Source: Prorocentrum cordatum (taxonomy: Eukaryota > Sar > Dinophyceae > Prorocentrales > Prorocentraceae). From it: a DNA stretch of 64,000 nucleotides. The notes beneath the pieces are model-generated. The model saw only the letters and a program-made list of their open reading frames with translations, had not been told where the DNA came from and did not search any database. The stretch is from assembly GCA_963575745.1 (NCBI GenBank), contig CAUYUJ010021660.1, positions 473,636 to 537,635 on the forward strand, given 5' to 3'. Shown here one piece after another: positions 20,992-32,739 of this stretch (position 1 is the first letter of the stretch; every line of letters starts with the position of its first letter). The translations under genes and the position numbers were made by a program.

Positions 20992-23900
20992 TTGTCGGGA
21001 GTATGGCGCAGAAGAAGGGACAAGAGGTCCCCACGACCGCCCCAAGACGGCCCAAGAGGCCCCCTAGAGGCACGAAAACCGGCCCGCGAGAGCGTCAAGA
21101 GACCCAAGAGGCGCCCAACACGGCCCCAAGAGGCTCCCAGGAGGCGCCCAGGACGGCCCCACACACCCCCAAGACGGCCCAAGAGCGCTCCAAGAGAGCC
21201 CAAGACCGCCGAAAACACACCCAAGACGGCCCAGGAGACCTCCACGACGGCCCCAGAGACGCCCAAGAGGCGTCCAAGGATGGCCCCCAGAGGCGAGAAT
21301 CATTGTTTTCCAGAAGAAAAACGCTCACTTCCAGCATGCGCTGCTTCACGGGAATATGGCGCAGAAGTTGGTTCCAGGTCCCCACGACCGCCCCAAGACG
21401 GCCCAAGAGGCCCCCAAGACGCACGAAAACTGGCCCGAGAGGGCGTCAAGAGAGCCCAAGAGGCGCCCAAAACGGTCCCAGGGCGACACCAAGACGGCTG
21501 TAGAGGCCCCTGCCGCCCCGTCGCCAAGCTTTTCCGTCTGCACAGTCTCCAAGACGGTCTGTGGGCCGTCCGGGACGGCTCCAGAGGCGCCCGGGGCGGC
21601 CCCGGAAACACCCAAGACAGCCCCAAGAGCGCCCAAGATCGGCCCAAGATGGCCCCAAGACGGCCCCAAGATGGTCCGAGAGGCGCCCAAGTCGGCTCCA
21701 AATCGCCCCAAGACGGCCCAAGAGGCACTCAAGATTGCCCTAGAGGGCCCCGAGAGATTCCAGGAGGACGAAAAGAGGGCCCCCAAACGGCCCCCAAGAG
21801 GCCTTGAATGCTTCTCTCCTGGGGAGCGTCGAACTTCCAGCGTCGTCTTTGGGGGCTTCTTGGACCCTCTGGGAGCCATCTCTGCGCCAGTTGGGGACGT
21901 CTTGGGGCGGTGCACTCGAAAGGTCGATTCGTGTCCTCGCACTGGGGCCCGTCTTAGGGAGTTCGTGGGGCCTTCAGAGCCTCTTGGCCCGTCCTGGAGA
22001 CCTTTTGGGCCGTCTCGCCGCCCTTTTGTTGGCCTCCTAGACCGCGCCCACCGGCCCCATTGCCACCACACTACCAGATCAAGTTATCATTCGCTTGCCT
22101 GTATCCCTCCTCGGCCACCTCCACCTCCAGCGGCCACCTCCTCCATCCACGCCGTCCCCTCCAACCTCCCCTTACCTGCGAGGCCCCAGAGACGCTCCAC
22201 TTCCACGTCCACGCCATGGCGGGCAGATTCCGCGGCCGGAAGGCCGCGGGTCAGCCCTAGTCTTCTTCTTCTCTACAATGCAGGGACCCGTGCGTGCGGG
22301 AACTGTCCCTGTCTTGATGGGCGTAAAATGCCCACAACGGCTCTGGGGACGCCCCAGAGGCGCTCACGCGGCCCCAGAGGCGCCCAGGACGGCCCCGGAC
22401 ACCCCGAAAACGGCCCAAGAGCGCTCCGGACCGCCGAAAACGGCCCCGACAAGGCCCAGGAGGCCTCCACGACGGCCCCAGAGACGCTCAAGAGGCGTCC
22501 CAGGATGGCCCCCACAGGTCCAAATCATTGTTTTTCCAACGAAAAACGTCCGATTTTAGCACGCACTGCTTGTCGGGAGTATGGCGCAGAAGATGGGACA
22601 AGAGGCCCCCACTACCGCCCCAAGACTGCCCAAGAGGCCCCCCAGAGGCACGAAAACCGGCCCGCGAGAGCGTCCAGAGACCCAAGAGGCGCCCAACACG
22701 ACCCCCAGGCGGCCCCAAGAGGCTCCCAGGAGGCGCCCAGGACGGCCCCAGACACCCCCAAGACGGCCCAAGAGCGCTCCAAGAGAGCCCAAGATCGCCG
22801 AAAACACACCCAAGACGGCCCAAGAGGCCTCCACGACGGCCCCAGAGACGCCCAAGAGGCGTCCAAGGATGGCCTCCAGAGGCGAGAATCATTGTTTTCC
22901 AGAAGAAAAACGCTCACTTCCAGCATGCGCTGCTTCACGGGAATATGGCGCAGAAGCTGGTCCCAGGTCCCCACGACTGCCCCAAGACGGCCCAAGAGGC
23001 CCCCAAGACGCACGAAAACCGGCCCGAGAGGGCGTCAAGAGAGCCCAAGAGGCGCCCACAACGGCCCCAGGGTGACACCAAGAGGCTCCCAGGACGGCCC
23101 CAGGTATCCCCAAGACGCTCCAAGAGCGCTCCACGACAAGCCAAGACTGCCTTTTGCGGCGCCAAGACGGCCCAAGACGCCTCTACGACGGCCCAAGAGA
23201 CGCCGAAGAGGCTTCCCAGGAGGGCCCCAGGAGGGCCCCGAGACGGCCCAAGACGCACCCAAGCCAGCCCCAAGAGCAGTTAACAATGGCCCAAGACGGC
23301 CCCACCGCGCCGTCTCCAAGACGGCTGTAGATGCCCCCACCTCCCCGTCTCCAAGCCTTTCCGTTTGGACAGTCTCCAAGACGGTCTCTGGGCCGTCAGG
23401 GACGGCTCCAGAGGCGCCCGAGACGGCTCAAGAAACACCAAAGACAACCCCAAGAGCGCCCAATATTTGCCCAAGATAGTTCCAAGACTGTCCCAAGATG
23501 CCGAGAGGCGCCCAAGACGGCCCCACATCGCCCCAAGACGGCCCAAGACGCACTCAAGATTGCCTTAGAGGGCTTCAAGAGACCCCCAGGAGGACGAAAA
23601 GGGCCCCCAAGCGGCCCCCAAGAGGCGTTGGATGCTTCTCTCTTGGGGAGCGTCGAACTTCCAGTATCGTCTTGGGGGCTTCCTGGACCCACTGCGAGCC
23701 ATCTCTGCGCCATTTGGGGACGTCTTGGGGCGGTGCGCTCGAAAGGTCGATTCGTGTCCTCGCACTGGGGCCCGTCTTAGGGAGTTACGTCTCGCCGCCC
23801 TCTTGCGGGCCTCCTAGGCCGTGCCCACTGGCCCCATTGTCACCACACTACCACATCAAATTATCATTCGGCCCCGGCGAAGAGCAGATAACTTCTCACG

Positions 23901-24185
23901 GCTGCCCTCCCCGCAGAAGCTATGATGAACACCGACTGCGGCGTCAGAAACAGCTGTCATGCCTACATGGGTGCGCTTCCATTGACACCGCCTCCACCAC
24001 CGCGTTCCTGCCTTCAGGCCTGCTTGCCTGCATCCCTCGCCCACCTCCCTCTCTAGCGGCCACCTCCTCCATCCACACCGTCCCCTCCAACCTCCCCTTA
24101 CCCGCGAGGCCCCAGAGACGCTCCACTTCCACGACCAAGCCATGGCGGGCAGATTCCGCGGCCGGAAGGCCGCGGGTCAGCCCTA
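20640..24185. repeat. Tandem segmental duplication (units about 1.6 and 1.9 kb)
   Basis: Unit 1 (20,640-22,250) and unit 2 (22,255-24,180) share, in order: the remnant ACAATGCAGGGACCCGTGCG; satellite with inserts TGCTTGTCGGGAGTATGGCG and ATGCGCTGCTTCACGGGAAT; the segment TTGGGGAGCGTCGAACTTCC (CTGGGG in unit 1); GGTCGATTCGTGTCCTCGCA; and a final ATGGCGGGCAGATTCCGCGG hairpin. Unit 1 alone has (AC)n at 20,959-20,989. Unit 2 carries extra satellite and an extra segment around 23,870-24,000. Confidence 0.75.
22230..22310 (+). pseudogene. Hairpin plus degenerate PPR remnant
   Basis: CCGCGGCCGGAAGGCCGCGG is a 20-base hairpin, followed by GTCAGCCCTAGTC, a CTT-rich stretch and ACAATGCAGGGACCCGTGCG. 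It starts the second unit of the 20.6-24.2 kb tandem duplication. Confidence 0.5.
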
Positions 24186-24230
24186 GTCTCTACTACATTG
24201 CAGGGCCCAGTGCGTGCCAGAAGGGCGCAG
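24156..24230 (+). pseudogene. Hairpin plus degenerate PPR remnant
   Basis: The same CCGCGG... hairpin, then GTCAGCCCTAGTCTCTACTA and CATTGCAGGGCCCAGTGCG. Related remnants without the full hairpin occur at 15,475-15,515, 28,410-28,460, 33,050-33,090 and 54,998-55,030. Confidence 0.5.
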
Positions 24231-27075
24231 GCTCCAGTGTCTCAAAACCGCCCCAGGCTGGCCCCGGGCCGCCCTGGGCCGCCCAGGCAGGCTCCAGGAC
24301 ATGTCGGGAGGGCCCCCAGAAGCCCCCAAGACGGCCCCGGAGAGCCCCGGCACGCTTAAAGATGGGCCCAAGACGCCCGAGATTCGTCGATTTCTACTGT
24401 GTTTTTCGATGTTTTCGGCCTCCTCGCCTCTTCGGCTTCCCGACGCTCCAAGACGGCCCAAGAAGTCCCCCCGACCGCTCCAAGACGGCCGAAGAGGACC
24501 CCAAGAGAGCCCCAAGACGGGCCAGGAGGGCCCCCAGACGGTCCCAAGACGCCCCAGGACGGCCCCAGGACGGCCCAGGAGGCGCCCAAGACGGCCCAAG
24601 AGGCACCCAAGACGGCCCCAGGAGCGGCCCAAGACGGCCCAAGACAGCCCAAGAGGCGCCGAGGCGGGTCTCAGACGGCCCGACGGCCCAAGAGGCACCC
24701 AAGACGGCCCGAGAGGGCCCTAAGAGCCCCCCGGGAGGCCCAAAAGAAGGCCGAAGAGGCTCCGAAACGGCCCCCACGAAGCCTTCAGTGCCTTCAGAAT
24801 TCCCTCCAGGAGCTGGGGAGCGGACGAGAGGCGACAGGCATATCGCAGGCAAAAACGCCCCAAGAGATCCCCAAACGGCCCCCACGAAGCCCTAAGTGGC
24901 TTCATATCGAAGGCACAAAAGAACAATGTTGTACGCTCCCAGGGCCTTCGATGTTTCTCCGTTGGGGAGAGTCGTCGTAGGATCGACGATTGCCGACTGA
25001 GGGCAGCGAATCCAGTGGAGGCCCAAGAGGCCCCCAGGAGCCCAAAAGAGATCCCCAAGAGGTGCCACGGGGCTTAAAAACTGCTTCGAAGCGAGGGGGG
25101 CGGACGAGGGGACCGCCTCAGGAGGTTTTGGACGGTTTTGGGCCTCAAAATCGTCCGCTTTACGACGGTTTTGGAAGGATTTTGGCCTTCTCGCCTTTTC
25201 CGCTTTCCCACGCTCGAAGACGGCCCAAGAGGCCTCCAAGAGCGCCCCAGAACGGCCCAAGAGGTTTCCAAGAGCGCCCCAAGACAGCCCAAGAGGGCCC
25301 CAAGACGACCCAAGAGACGCTCAAGACGGCCCACGAGGGCCCGAAGACAGGCCCAAGAGGGGGCCAAGAGGGGGACCACGGACCGAAAATCCGAGCCTTC
25401 CGCCCCAAGAGGGCGCCAGGAGGCCCAAACAGGCCCCCAAGAGGCCCCAAGGGGCCGCCAAGAATCCCCCGAAGAGGCCCCAGGAGGCTCCCAAGGAGCC
25501 CAAACGAGGCCCCTACAGAGGCCCCAACAGCTTCCAAAATGGCCCCGAAGAGGCCTCGAGCCCGCCTCCGAGCTTCCTCGCCGCGAGGGTGCCAACACGG
25601 CCCCAGACCGGCCCAGGACGGCCCAAGGCGCGCTCAAGACGGCCCAAGACGATTCCAAGACGGTCCCAGGAGGGTGCGCCCAGGACGGCCCAAGGACGCG
25701 CCCGTTCGGGGCCTCAAGACGGGCCAAGATGGCAAGAGAGTCCCAGCTGGCAAAAATCGTTAATTTTCCATTGTTTACTGTTACACCCTTTGCGTTTCCC
25801 GCCGTTTCGGCGGTCCGATGCACCAAGAGGCCCCAGAAAGTCCCAGGAGGGTCCGAGGAACCGCCCAGGAAGGCCCCAAGACGGGCCAAGACGGACCCAG
25901 CACAACCCAAGGCGCGCTGCGACGGCTCAAGACGGCTCCAAGACAGCCCCAAGAGGGTGCCAACACGGCCCCTGCTGGGCCCAGGACGGCCCAAGGAGGC
26001 GCACAGGAGGGGCCCAAGACGACTCCAAGGCGGCCTCCTCACGGTCCCAGACGGCTCCAAGACAGCCCCACGAGGACCCCGATGGGCCCAGGACGGCCTA
26101 CGGACGCGCCCATGAGGGGCCCACGACGAACCAAGACGGCCCCATCAGGGCAAACGGCGCCCTCAAGACGGGCCTAGACGGCTCCAAGACGGCCCTTTGA
26201 GGGAGCCAACGCGGCCCCACACCCTTCGGGCGCACACTTGGGGGGGCTGGGAGCTTGCGACAAGTCTCCCACATTCATTGTCCTGCCCCATTCTGTTCGC
26301 CTGGAGGCCCCTCCAACCCTGCGGGCGAACAAGAGGAATCCCAGCGGGACGCCAACCCTGGGGCCCGTGGGCCCCGCGCCGATTGGGCAGAAGACGAACG
26401 CCGGGTCTGACAGGCCAGCTACCGCCCCCCTTTGCCCGATATGCTGTGCCATTATGTTCACCCAGGGGCCTTCGCAAACTCTTCGGGCCAAGCAGACCGG
26501 ACCCCTGGGACAGCAGCCAATTGAAATGACCCTGGGACCTCTCCGCATTCTTCGGACGAGCATCTGGGGGGCCCAGGAGATTCGGACATGTCTTCCCCAT
26601 TCCTTGCCCTGTCCCGTTCTGTTCGCCCGAAGGCCTCCACAGACCCTCTGGGCGAACAGAATGGGACATGGCGAACAAACCCTCCCGTTGGCGGTGATGC
26701 GACTGGATCGCACCATCAAGGCGCGCCCGGAGGTGATGGCCGACCCAACAGCGGTTTCTCTTAAGAGTTCACTGGATTTCAAATTTTCTTGAAGCTCTCT
26801 TGGGCCCTCCCTGTAGATCCTTGCGAGCCTCCCCGGCGCTTTCGGTGGCTTTCCCCGATGGCCTCCCGAGCCCTTCCCCGAGAGCTCCTGAGACGCCTCA
26901 GATGGGCTTCGACTTCGACGCACATCCCCGAGAGACTTCGAAACTGTCCTCAATAGGAGGGGGGTGAACGAGCAGTGCGCTGGGCCAAGATGCTGCAGCG
27001 CTGCAAGAGCTCGGACACGAAGGCGCGGTCTCGCTGCCGCCGCCCGAGCCGCCGCCGTGTTTGTAGATTCTTAGG
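24171..27075. repeat. Segmental duplicate, copy A (contains an empty insertion site)
   Basis: 24,171-24,749 matches 28,412-29,067 and 33,050-33,696. 24,750-26,848 is nearly identical to 52,853-54,996, apart from a 44-base stretch present only in the latter and a few substitutions. 25,765-27,075 matches copy C (62,080-63,325) more distantly. The uninterrupted target AG of the 19-kb element is at 24,748-24,749. The inner part is minus-oriented satellite. Confidence 0.85.
26611..26667. repeat. Long hairpin, 18-base arms
   Basis: GTCCCGTTCTGTTCGCCC (26,611-26,628) pairs with GGGCGAACAGAATGGGAC (26,650-26,667), with one mismatch (a wobble in RNA). It is preserved at 54,759-54,815 in copy B. In copy C the left arm is deleted and the right arm remains at about 62,892. 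Related TGTTCGCC/GGCGAAC pairs lie 164 and 328 bases upstream, so the hairpin is the last of a three-unit 164-bp repeat. Confidence 0.7.
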
Positions 27076-27149
27076 CTTACGCCACACCGCCGACCCCTTG
27101 TTTATGCCAATCTGGGGGTAGTAGATGCTGCGAAGGGGTGAAAAGCGAG

Positions 27150-27890
27150 TTTTGGAGCCACTTGGGGGCCGTTTCGGAGCCTCTGGGGTGCTTCTTGGGG
27201 GTTCCTTGGGGCGTCTGGGCGGCCTCGTGAGGGCCTCTGGGGGCCTCTTGGGGCACTCTTGGGGCCCCCTGGGGCTCCTGGGGGCAGAAAGCTAGAGTTT
27301 CAACATGTTTGGTCGCCCTCTTGGGCCCCTCTTGGTGCCGTCTTGGAGCCCTCTTGGGCCGTCTTGGGGACCTCTTGGGCCGTGTTGGGGCCGTCTTGGG
27401 CCGTCTGGAGGCCGTCTTGGGGGCCTCTTGGGCCATCTTGGGGCTTTCTTGGGGGCCTCTTTGGCCGTCTTGGAGCGTCGGGAAGCCGAAAAGGCGGAAA
27501 AGCAAAAAACATAGAAAAACACTATGGAAAATCAACAATTTTAGACTCTTGGGGTCCTCTTGGGAGGCTTGTTTGGGACCTCGGAGGCCGTCTTGGAGAC
27601 CTCTTGGCCCGTCTTGGGGCCATCGTGGGCGTCTTGGACCGGTCGTTTGGCGTCTCGGAGCCTTCGTGGGCCGTCTTGGAGGCCTCTTGGGGGCTTCTTG
27701 GCCCGTCTTGAGGCCCTCTTGGGCTCGGAAAAGCCCCGTGAACCGCTCGTCCCGGACCCCCCCCGCTCGCGCTCGACCCCCCCCCCCCCCTCCAAATCGA
27801 CCGGACCGGGCTCCCGGGGGAGGGGTTTGGGGAGGGGGAAGCATCTCACACGCCGATGATCCCCAAGGGGTCGGCGGATTTTCGGTACAA
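27150..27890. repeat. Composite satellite, plus orientation, ending in element C copy 2
   Basis: Satellite core to 27,725 with a spacer at about 27,475-27,550. Element C lies at 27,760-27,885 (CATCTCACACGCCGATGA), then the PPR fragment. Confidence 0.65.
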
Positions 27891-27914
27891 TCTGCGCCGT
27901 TCCAACCATTCCAG

Positions 27915-28060
27915 AAAGATGTCGTGGACGGAGTCCACGGGTCAGCCCTATCAGCTCCAACGCTGGGATCAGCGCGTGCGAGAAGGGCGAGCAGTGGCAG
28001 CGGGCTCTAGGACTGCTCAGCGAGATGCGTGAGGTGAAGCTCGAGCCCACCTTTATCTAT
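27915..28060 (+). pseudogene. Frameshifted PPR fragment
   Basis: Nucleotides match the other PPR copies (AGCGCGTGCGAGAAGGGCGA, GAGATGCGTGAGGTGAAG), but the sequence CCCTATCAGCTCC has lost one base relative to CCCTAGTCAGCTAC elsewhere, breaking the frame before the first helix. The end (CCCACCTTTATCT) resembles the retro-copy at 33.04 kb, suggesting a close relationship. Confidence 0.65.
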
Positions 28061-28061
28061 T

Positions 28062-29110
28062 CTACAGTGCAGGGCCCCGCGCGTGCGAAAAAGGCGATTC
28101 GGACCAAAATGGCGCAGCAGGCCCCTGCGAGCCCCAGCAGGCCCCAGCGCACTCCGAGACGCTCCAAGATGGCCCAAGATGGCTCTGGCGCGCTCCGAGA
28201 CCCTATCGGAACTCCCCGAGAGGACCCCAAGACGCCCCAAGACGGTCCAAGAAGGCCTCCGAGATGGTCCAAGAGCGCTCGAAGAACGCCCAAGATAGCT
28301 TCCAGACGGCCCAAGAGGCGCCCAAATTGCTCCAAGTGGACCCCAAGAAGAGCGCCGAGAGAGCCCGAACGAGGAAAGATCCTCCAAATCTATTCGGAAA
28401 ACGTGTTTGCCCTAGTCTCTACTACATTGCAGGGGCACGTGCGTGCGGGAAGGGTGAGCAGGCTCAAATGTCTCAAAACCGCCCCGGGCTGGCCCCGGGC
28501 CGCCCCGGGCCGCCCAGGCAGGCCCCAGGACATGTCGAGAGGGCCCCCACATTCCCCCAAGACGGCCCCGGAGAGCCCCGGCACGCTTAAAGATGGGCCC
28601 AAGACGCCCGAGATTCGCCCCAGGCGGCCCAAGAGGCGTCCAAGACGCCCGAAGAGGCCCCCCAAGAGGCTTCCCAAGAGGCCCCGAGCGACCGAAATCC
28701 TCGATTTCTACTGTGTTTTTGGATGTTTTCGGCCTCCTCGCCTCGTCGGCTTCCCGACGCGCCAAGACGGCCCGAGAAGCCCCCCCGACCGCTCCAAGAC
28801 GGCCGAAGAGGACCCCAAGAGAGCCCCAAGACGGGCCAGGAGGGCCCCCAGACGGTCCCAAGACGCCCCAGGACGGCCCCCGGACGGCCCAGGAGTCGCC
28901 CAAGACGGCCCAAGAGGCACCCAAGACGACCCCAGGAGCGGCCCAAGATGGCCCACGACAGCCCAAGAGGCGCCGAGGCGGGTCTCAGACGGCCCCAAGA
29001 CGGCCCAAGAGGCACCCAAGACGGCCCGAGAGGGCCCTCAGAGCCCCCCCGGGAGGCCCAAACGAAGGCCGAAGAGGCTCCGAAACGGCCCCCACGAAGC
29101 CTTCAGTGCC
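28062..29110. repeat. Minus-oriented satellite with the second empty insertion site
   Basis: 28,062-28,409 is duplicated almost base for base at 54,998-55,345. 28,412-29,067 matches the left flank of the 19-kb element and copy A. The empty target AG is at 29,066-29,067, in AACGAAGGCCGAAGAGG. Confidence 0.8.
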
Positions 29111-29320
29111 TTCAGAAGTTCCTCCAGGAGCGGGGGAGCGGACGAGAGGCGACACGTGCGCTGGGCGCCTGAGCGGCCCCGTTGCGGAGAAGATCGCAGG
29201 GACGCGGACATCACGATGGCGAGCACCCCGCGCCATCACGACGTCGTGGACCGCGACGTCCGCCATTCTTGCGGGGAGTGCGCCCCGCATGTGCACCTCC
29301 TGTCTTCGGTTCCGACCACG
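29111..29320. other. Unique DNA, no gene seen
   Basis: Short non-repeat segment between satellite and the 369-bp tandem; no supported feature. Confidence 0.3.
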
Positions 29321-29324
29321 CCTC

Positions 29325-29483
29325 CTATTCCAATCCCCCGAACTTGCTCGCACTCCTGGCCATGCAGCCGCCATCCCTGTTGCCGTCGCCGTCGTCGTCA
29401 CATCCGTGAGCTGGACGGGGCCTTCTCAGCAAAGGCAGAGGGGGGGCGGAACGACGACGACGCCACGACTACGACGAAGGCAA

Positions 29484-29520
<37 letters not shown>

Positions 29521-29570
29521 CACGGCGGCAGCGTCGGCGGCGGCGACGGCGACGACGCCAGCAGCGACGC

Positions 29571-29601
<31 letters not shown>

Positions 29602-29852
29602 AAATGCGACGTCGACGGCGCCGCCACGGGAGGGTCCCGACGAGGGCTCCGTACTTTCCCGGGCCCCCGAAGCAGACCGTCACGCAGACGCTCTTATTCC
29701 AATCCCCCGAACTTGCTCGCACTCCTGGCCATGCAGCCGCCATCCCTGTTGCCGTCGCCGTCGTCGTCACATCCGTGAGCTGGACGGGGCCTTCTCAGCA
29801 AAGGCAGAGGGGGGACGGAACGACGACGACGACGGCCACGACTACGACGAAG

Positions 29853-29915
<63 letters not shown>

Positions 29916-29965
29916 CACGGCGGCAGCGTCGGCGGCGGCGACGGCGACGACGCCAGCAGCGACGC

Positions 29966-29996
<31 letters not shown>

Positions 29997-30080
29997 AAAT
30001 GCGACGTCGACGGCGCCGCCGCGGGAGGGTCCCGACGAGGGCTCCGTACTTTCCCGGGCCCCCGAAGCAGACCGTCACGC
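29325..30080. repeat. 369-bp tandem duplication containing (GAC)n
   Basis: CAATCCCCCGAACTTGCTCG occurs at 29,331 and 29,700. The rest of the unit, including the GAC-repeat and CGGGCCCCCGAAGCAGACCG, is repeated with only length change in the GAC tract and a few substitutions. Confidence 0.85.
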
Positions 30081-30140
30081 AGACAGGCGCGCTTCGACGG
30101 AACCCCGCGGTTGTCTGCGTCGGGCCCCATCACCCCGCAT

Positions 30141-30300
30141 GTGGACGTAGTCCACGGGTCAGCCCTAGTCAGCTACAACGCTGGGATCAGCGCGTGCGAA
30201 AGGGGCGAGCAGTGGCAGCGGGGCCCGGCGCTGCTGAGCGAGATGCGGGAGGCAAAGCTGGAGCCCACCGCCATCTCCACAACAATGCAGGGGCCCGCGC
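30141..30300 (+). pseudogene. PPR fragment (one repeat)
   Basis: VHGSALVSYNAGISACERGE followed by QWQRGPALLSEMREAKLEP forms one motif with a substitution (GP for AL) in the second helix. It is followed by the degenerate ACAATGCAGGGGCCCGCGCG remnant and satellite. Confidence 0.6.
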
Positions 30301-30309
30301 GTGCGGGAA

Positions 30310-31225
30310 AGGCGGGCGACGGGGAAAGTGCAGTCGGCGCCCCGGCGGCCCTTGCGAGCCCCGGAGAGCCCCCAGATGGCTCCAAAACGGCTCCGAGACG
30401 CTCAAGGGGCCGCCCCGACGGCCCAAAGACGGCTCCGAGCCGCTCAAGAGGCCTCCTCGACGGCCCCAGATGCCCCCAAGGCTGGCCAGGAGGCTCCCGA
30501 AACAGCTCTGGCGGACCTCCCGGGACAGCCCCAAGAAACCAAAAACGTGCCATTCCCTCCGGGAAGCACATATGTTGGACATCCTCGTGCCGTTCGTTTC
30601 CGACGCGTCCACGACGGCCATAGAGGCCCCCAAGATCGCCCTGAGATGCCCCCATGAAGGCCCCAAAACGACACCAGGACGGCCCAAGAGGCGCCCAAGA
30701 TGGCCCAAGAGGTGCCCAAGACGGGCCCAGACGCTCCCAAGACAACCACCCGAGAGGCAACCAAGACGGCCCCAGAGGGGCCCCCAGAGCCCCCAGAACG
30801 CTTCAAAACGGCCCCACCACGGCTCTTGATTGAGGCGCCCATGGCGGCCCAAGAGACGACCCAAGGTCCCAAGCGGCCCCAAAGCGCATCAAAACGGCCC
30901 TAGCACGGCTCCTGAGGCGCCCATGGCGGCCCAACAGGCACCCAAACCAGCCCCAAGAGCGAGAGGCCCCCAAGATCGGCCGAAGATGCCCCCATGAGGG
31001 CCCCAAGACAGCCCAAGACGACCTCAGGACGGCCCAAGAGGCGCTCAAGACGGCCACAGAGGCGCCCAAGACGGCCCCAGATTGCCCCAAGACGACCCGA
31101 GACGCACCCAAGACGGCCCAAAACCGCCCCAAGAGCCCAAGAAGATTGCAAGAGGCCCCAAAACGCCCCAAAACCACCCATCACGGCTCCTGAGGCGCCC
31201 ATGGCGGGCCAAAAGGCACCCAAAT
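30310..31225. repeat. Composite satellite, minus orientation
   Basis: CCAAGAGGCGCCCAAGACGG-type core, with the second spacer type at about 30,545-30,610 (ATCCTCGTGCCGTTCG). Confidence 0.65.
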
Positions 31226-31237
31226 CAGCCCACAGGC

Positions 31238-31287
31238 GCACACACACACACACACACACACAGACACACACACACACACACACACAC

Positions 31288-31324
<37 letters not shown>

Positions 31325-31370
31325 CAAAAAAAACAGGCACACAGACAAACCCACAGACAGACGCACACAG

Positions 31371-31437
<67 letters not shown>

Positions 31438-31468
31438 GACACACACACGCACAGACACACGCTCTCTT

Positions 31469-31499
<31 letters not shown>

Positions 31500-31555
31500 C
31501 AGACAGACAGACAGACAGAGACAGAGACAGACAGACAGACAGAGAGACATACATT
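31238..31555. repeat. (AC)n, (CAGA)n and (CT)n microsatellites
   Basis: Long alternating AC with GCGC, CAGACA and TCTCTCTT interruptions. Confidence 0.85.
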
Positions 31556-31614
31556 ATTTGATCGCTTCGCTCACTCCGCTGGCCCGTACTGTGCCATCGC
31601 AGGCGTTTGCTTGC

Positions 31615-32105
31615 GCGATCGTGGCCTCTTGGGGCCTCCAGGGGGCCTCCTGGGCTCTCTTGGGGCCTCATGGGTCCCTTTTGGGGAGGAAGGCTTGAAT
31701 TAGTGTTTCGTGTTCCCCCTCTTGGGCCCCTCTTGGGGCCGTCTTGGGGCCCTCCTGGGCGATCTTGGGCGCCTCTGTCTTGGACCGTCTGGGGGCTCTC
31801 TTGGGGGCCTCTCGGGCCGTCTTGGGGCGGTTTTGGGGGCCTCTGGGGCCATCTTGGAGCGTCGGAAAGCCGAAAAGGCGAGAACGCCGAAATCCTTCAA
31901 AAACGTACGGGAAGTCACTCATTTGTGCTTTTGGGAGCCCTCTTGGGCGGTCTCTTGGAGGATGCTTGCTGCGTCTAGCAGGCTTCTTGGGCCGTCTGGA
32001 GGCCATCTTGGGGTCTTGGACTGGTTGCTCGGTGACTCGGAGCCCTCTTGGACCGTCCTGGGGGCCTCTTGAGGCTCTCTTGGCGCGCTCTGGGGGGCCT
32101 GAGAG
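31615..32105. repeat. Composite satellite, plus orientation
   Basis: CTTGGGCCGTC core with a spacer at about 31,857-31,935. A 175-base unique stretch follows (32,106-32,280) with no gene. Confidence 0.65.
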
Positions 32106-32287
32106 GCCGCACCCAGGAGGAAAACCATCTCCAAGTAAAGGTTCGCCTGGGATCAGCCGGGTTACTTTGGATCTGGGGATCCCCAGGGGCGGCCCCGCGC
32201 GCGCGAGCCAGACAACTTCTCAACTAGTTACTGTAGATCTTAGCACGCCTCTGGCCCGTTGGGCCGGCGAATTGACAAGCACACTCA

Positions 32288-32293
32288 CAAACG

Positions 32294-32332
<39 letters not shown>

Positions 32333-32561
32333 ACGCACGTGCGCACGCGCACGCGCACGCGCACGCGCACGCGCACGCGCACGCGCACGCGCACGCGCAC
32401 GCGCACGCGCACGCGCACGCGCACGCGCACGCGCACGCGCACGCGCACGCGCACGCGCACGCGCACGCGCACGCGCACGCGCACGCGCACGCGCACGCGC
32501 ACGCGCACGCGCACGCGCACGCGCACGCGCACGCGCACGCGCACGCGCACGCGCGCACGCA

Positions 32562-32593
<32 letters not shown>

Positions 32594-32665
32594 CACACAC
32601 ACACGCGCAGACTCTCTCTCTCTCTCTCTCTCACACACAGACACACGCACATAACACACAGAGAC
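32288..32665. repeat. (CACGCG)n and (AC)n, potential Z-DNA
   Basis: From about 32,339 to 32,552 the sequence is an almost perfect GCGCAC hexamer repeat, flanked by AC and GCAC repeats: over 300 bases of strict purine-pyrimidine alternation. It lies immediately upstream of the relict spliced leader and PPR gene. Confidence 0.9.
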
Positions 32666-32676
32666 ACACATTATTA

Positions 32677-32698
32677 GCTCAAGCCATTTTGGCTCAAA
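32677..32698 (+). promoter_or_regulatory. Relict dinoflagellate spliced-leader sequence
   Basis: GCTCAAG is directly followed by CCATTTTGGCTCAA and then A. The dinoflagellate spliced leader ends GCCATTTTGGCTCAAG, so this is the 3' tail of one leader copy followed by a 5'-truncated second copy. Known: such stacked relicts mark genes that re-entered the genome from trans-spliced mRNA. The preceding ATTATTAG offers a trans-splice acceptor. The PPR frame starts 42 bases downstream. Confidence 0.75.
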
Positions 32699-32739
32699 CC
32701 CAGGCGCCATGTCGTTCTGGATAGTCTCAAGAAATCGTT

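Noticed and set aside
25074-26200. Frames of over 300 codons shared exactly between 25-26 kb and 53-54 kb
   Set aside because: Their identity reflects the young segmental duplication, not selection on a protein; several overlapping frames are equally conserved.
31994-32700. Frames encoding poly(AH), poly(RT) or poly(CV) chains
   Set aside because: They are readings of (GCGCAC)n and (AC)n microsatellites.
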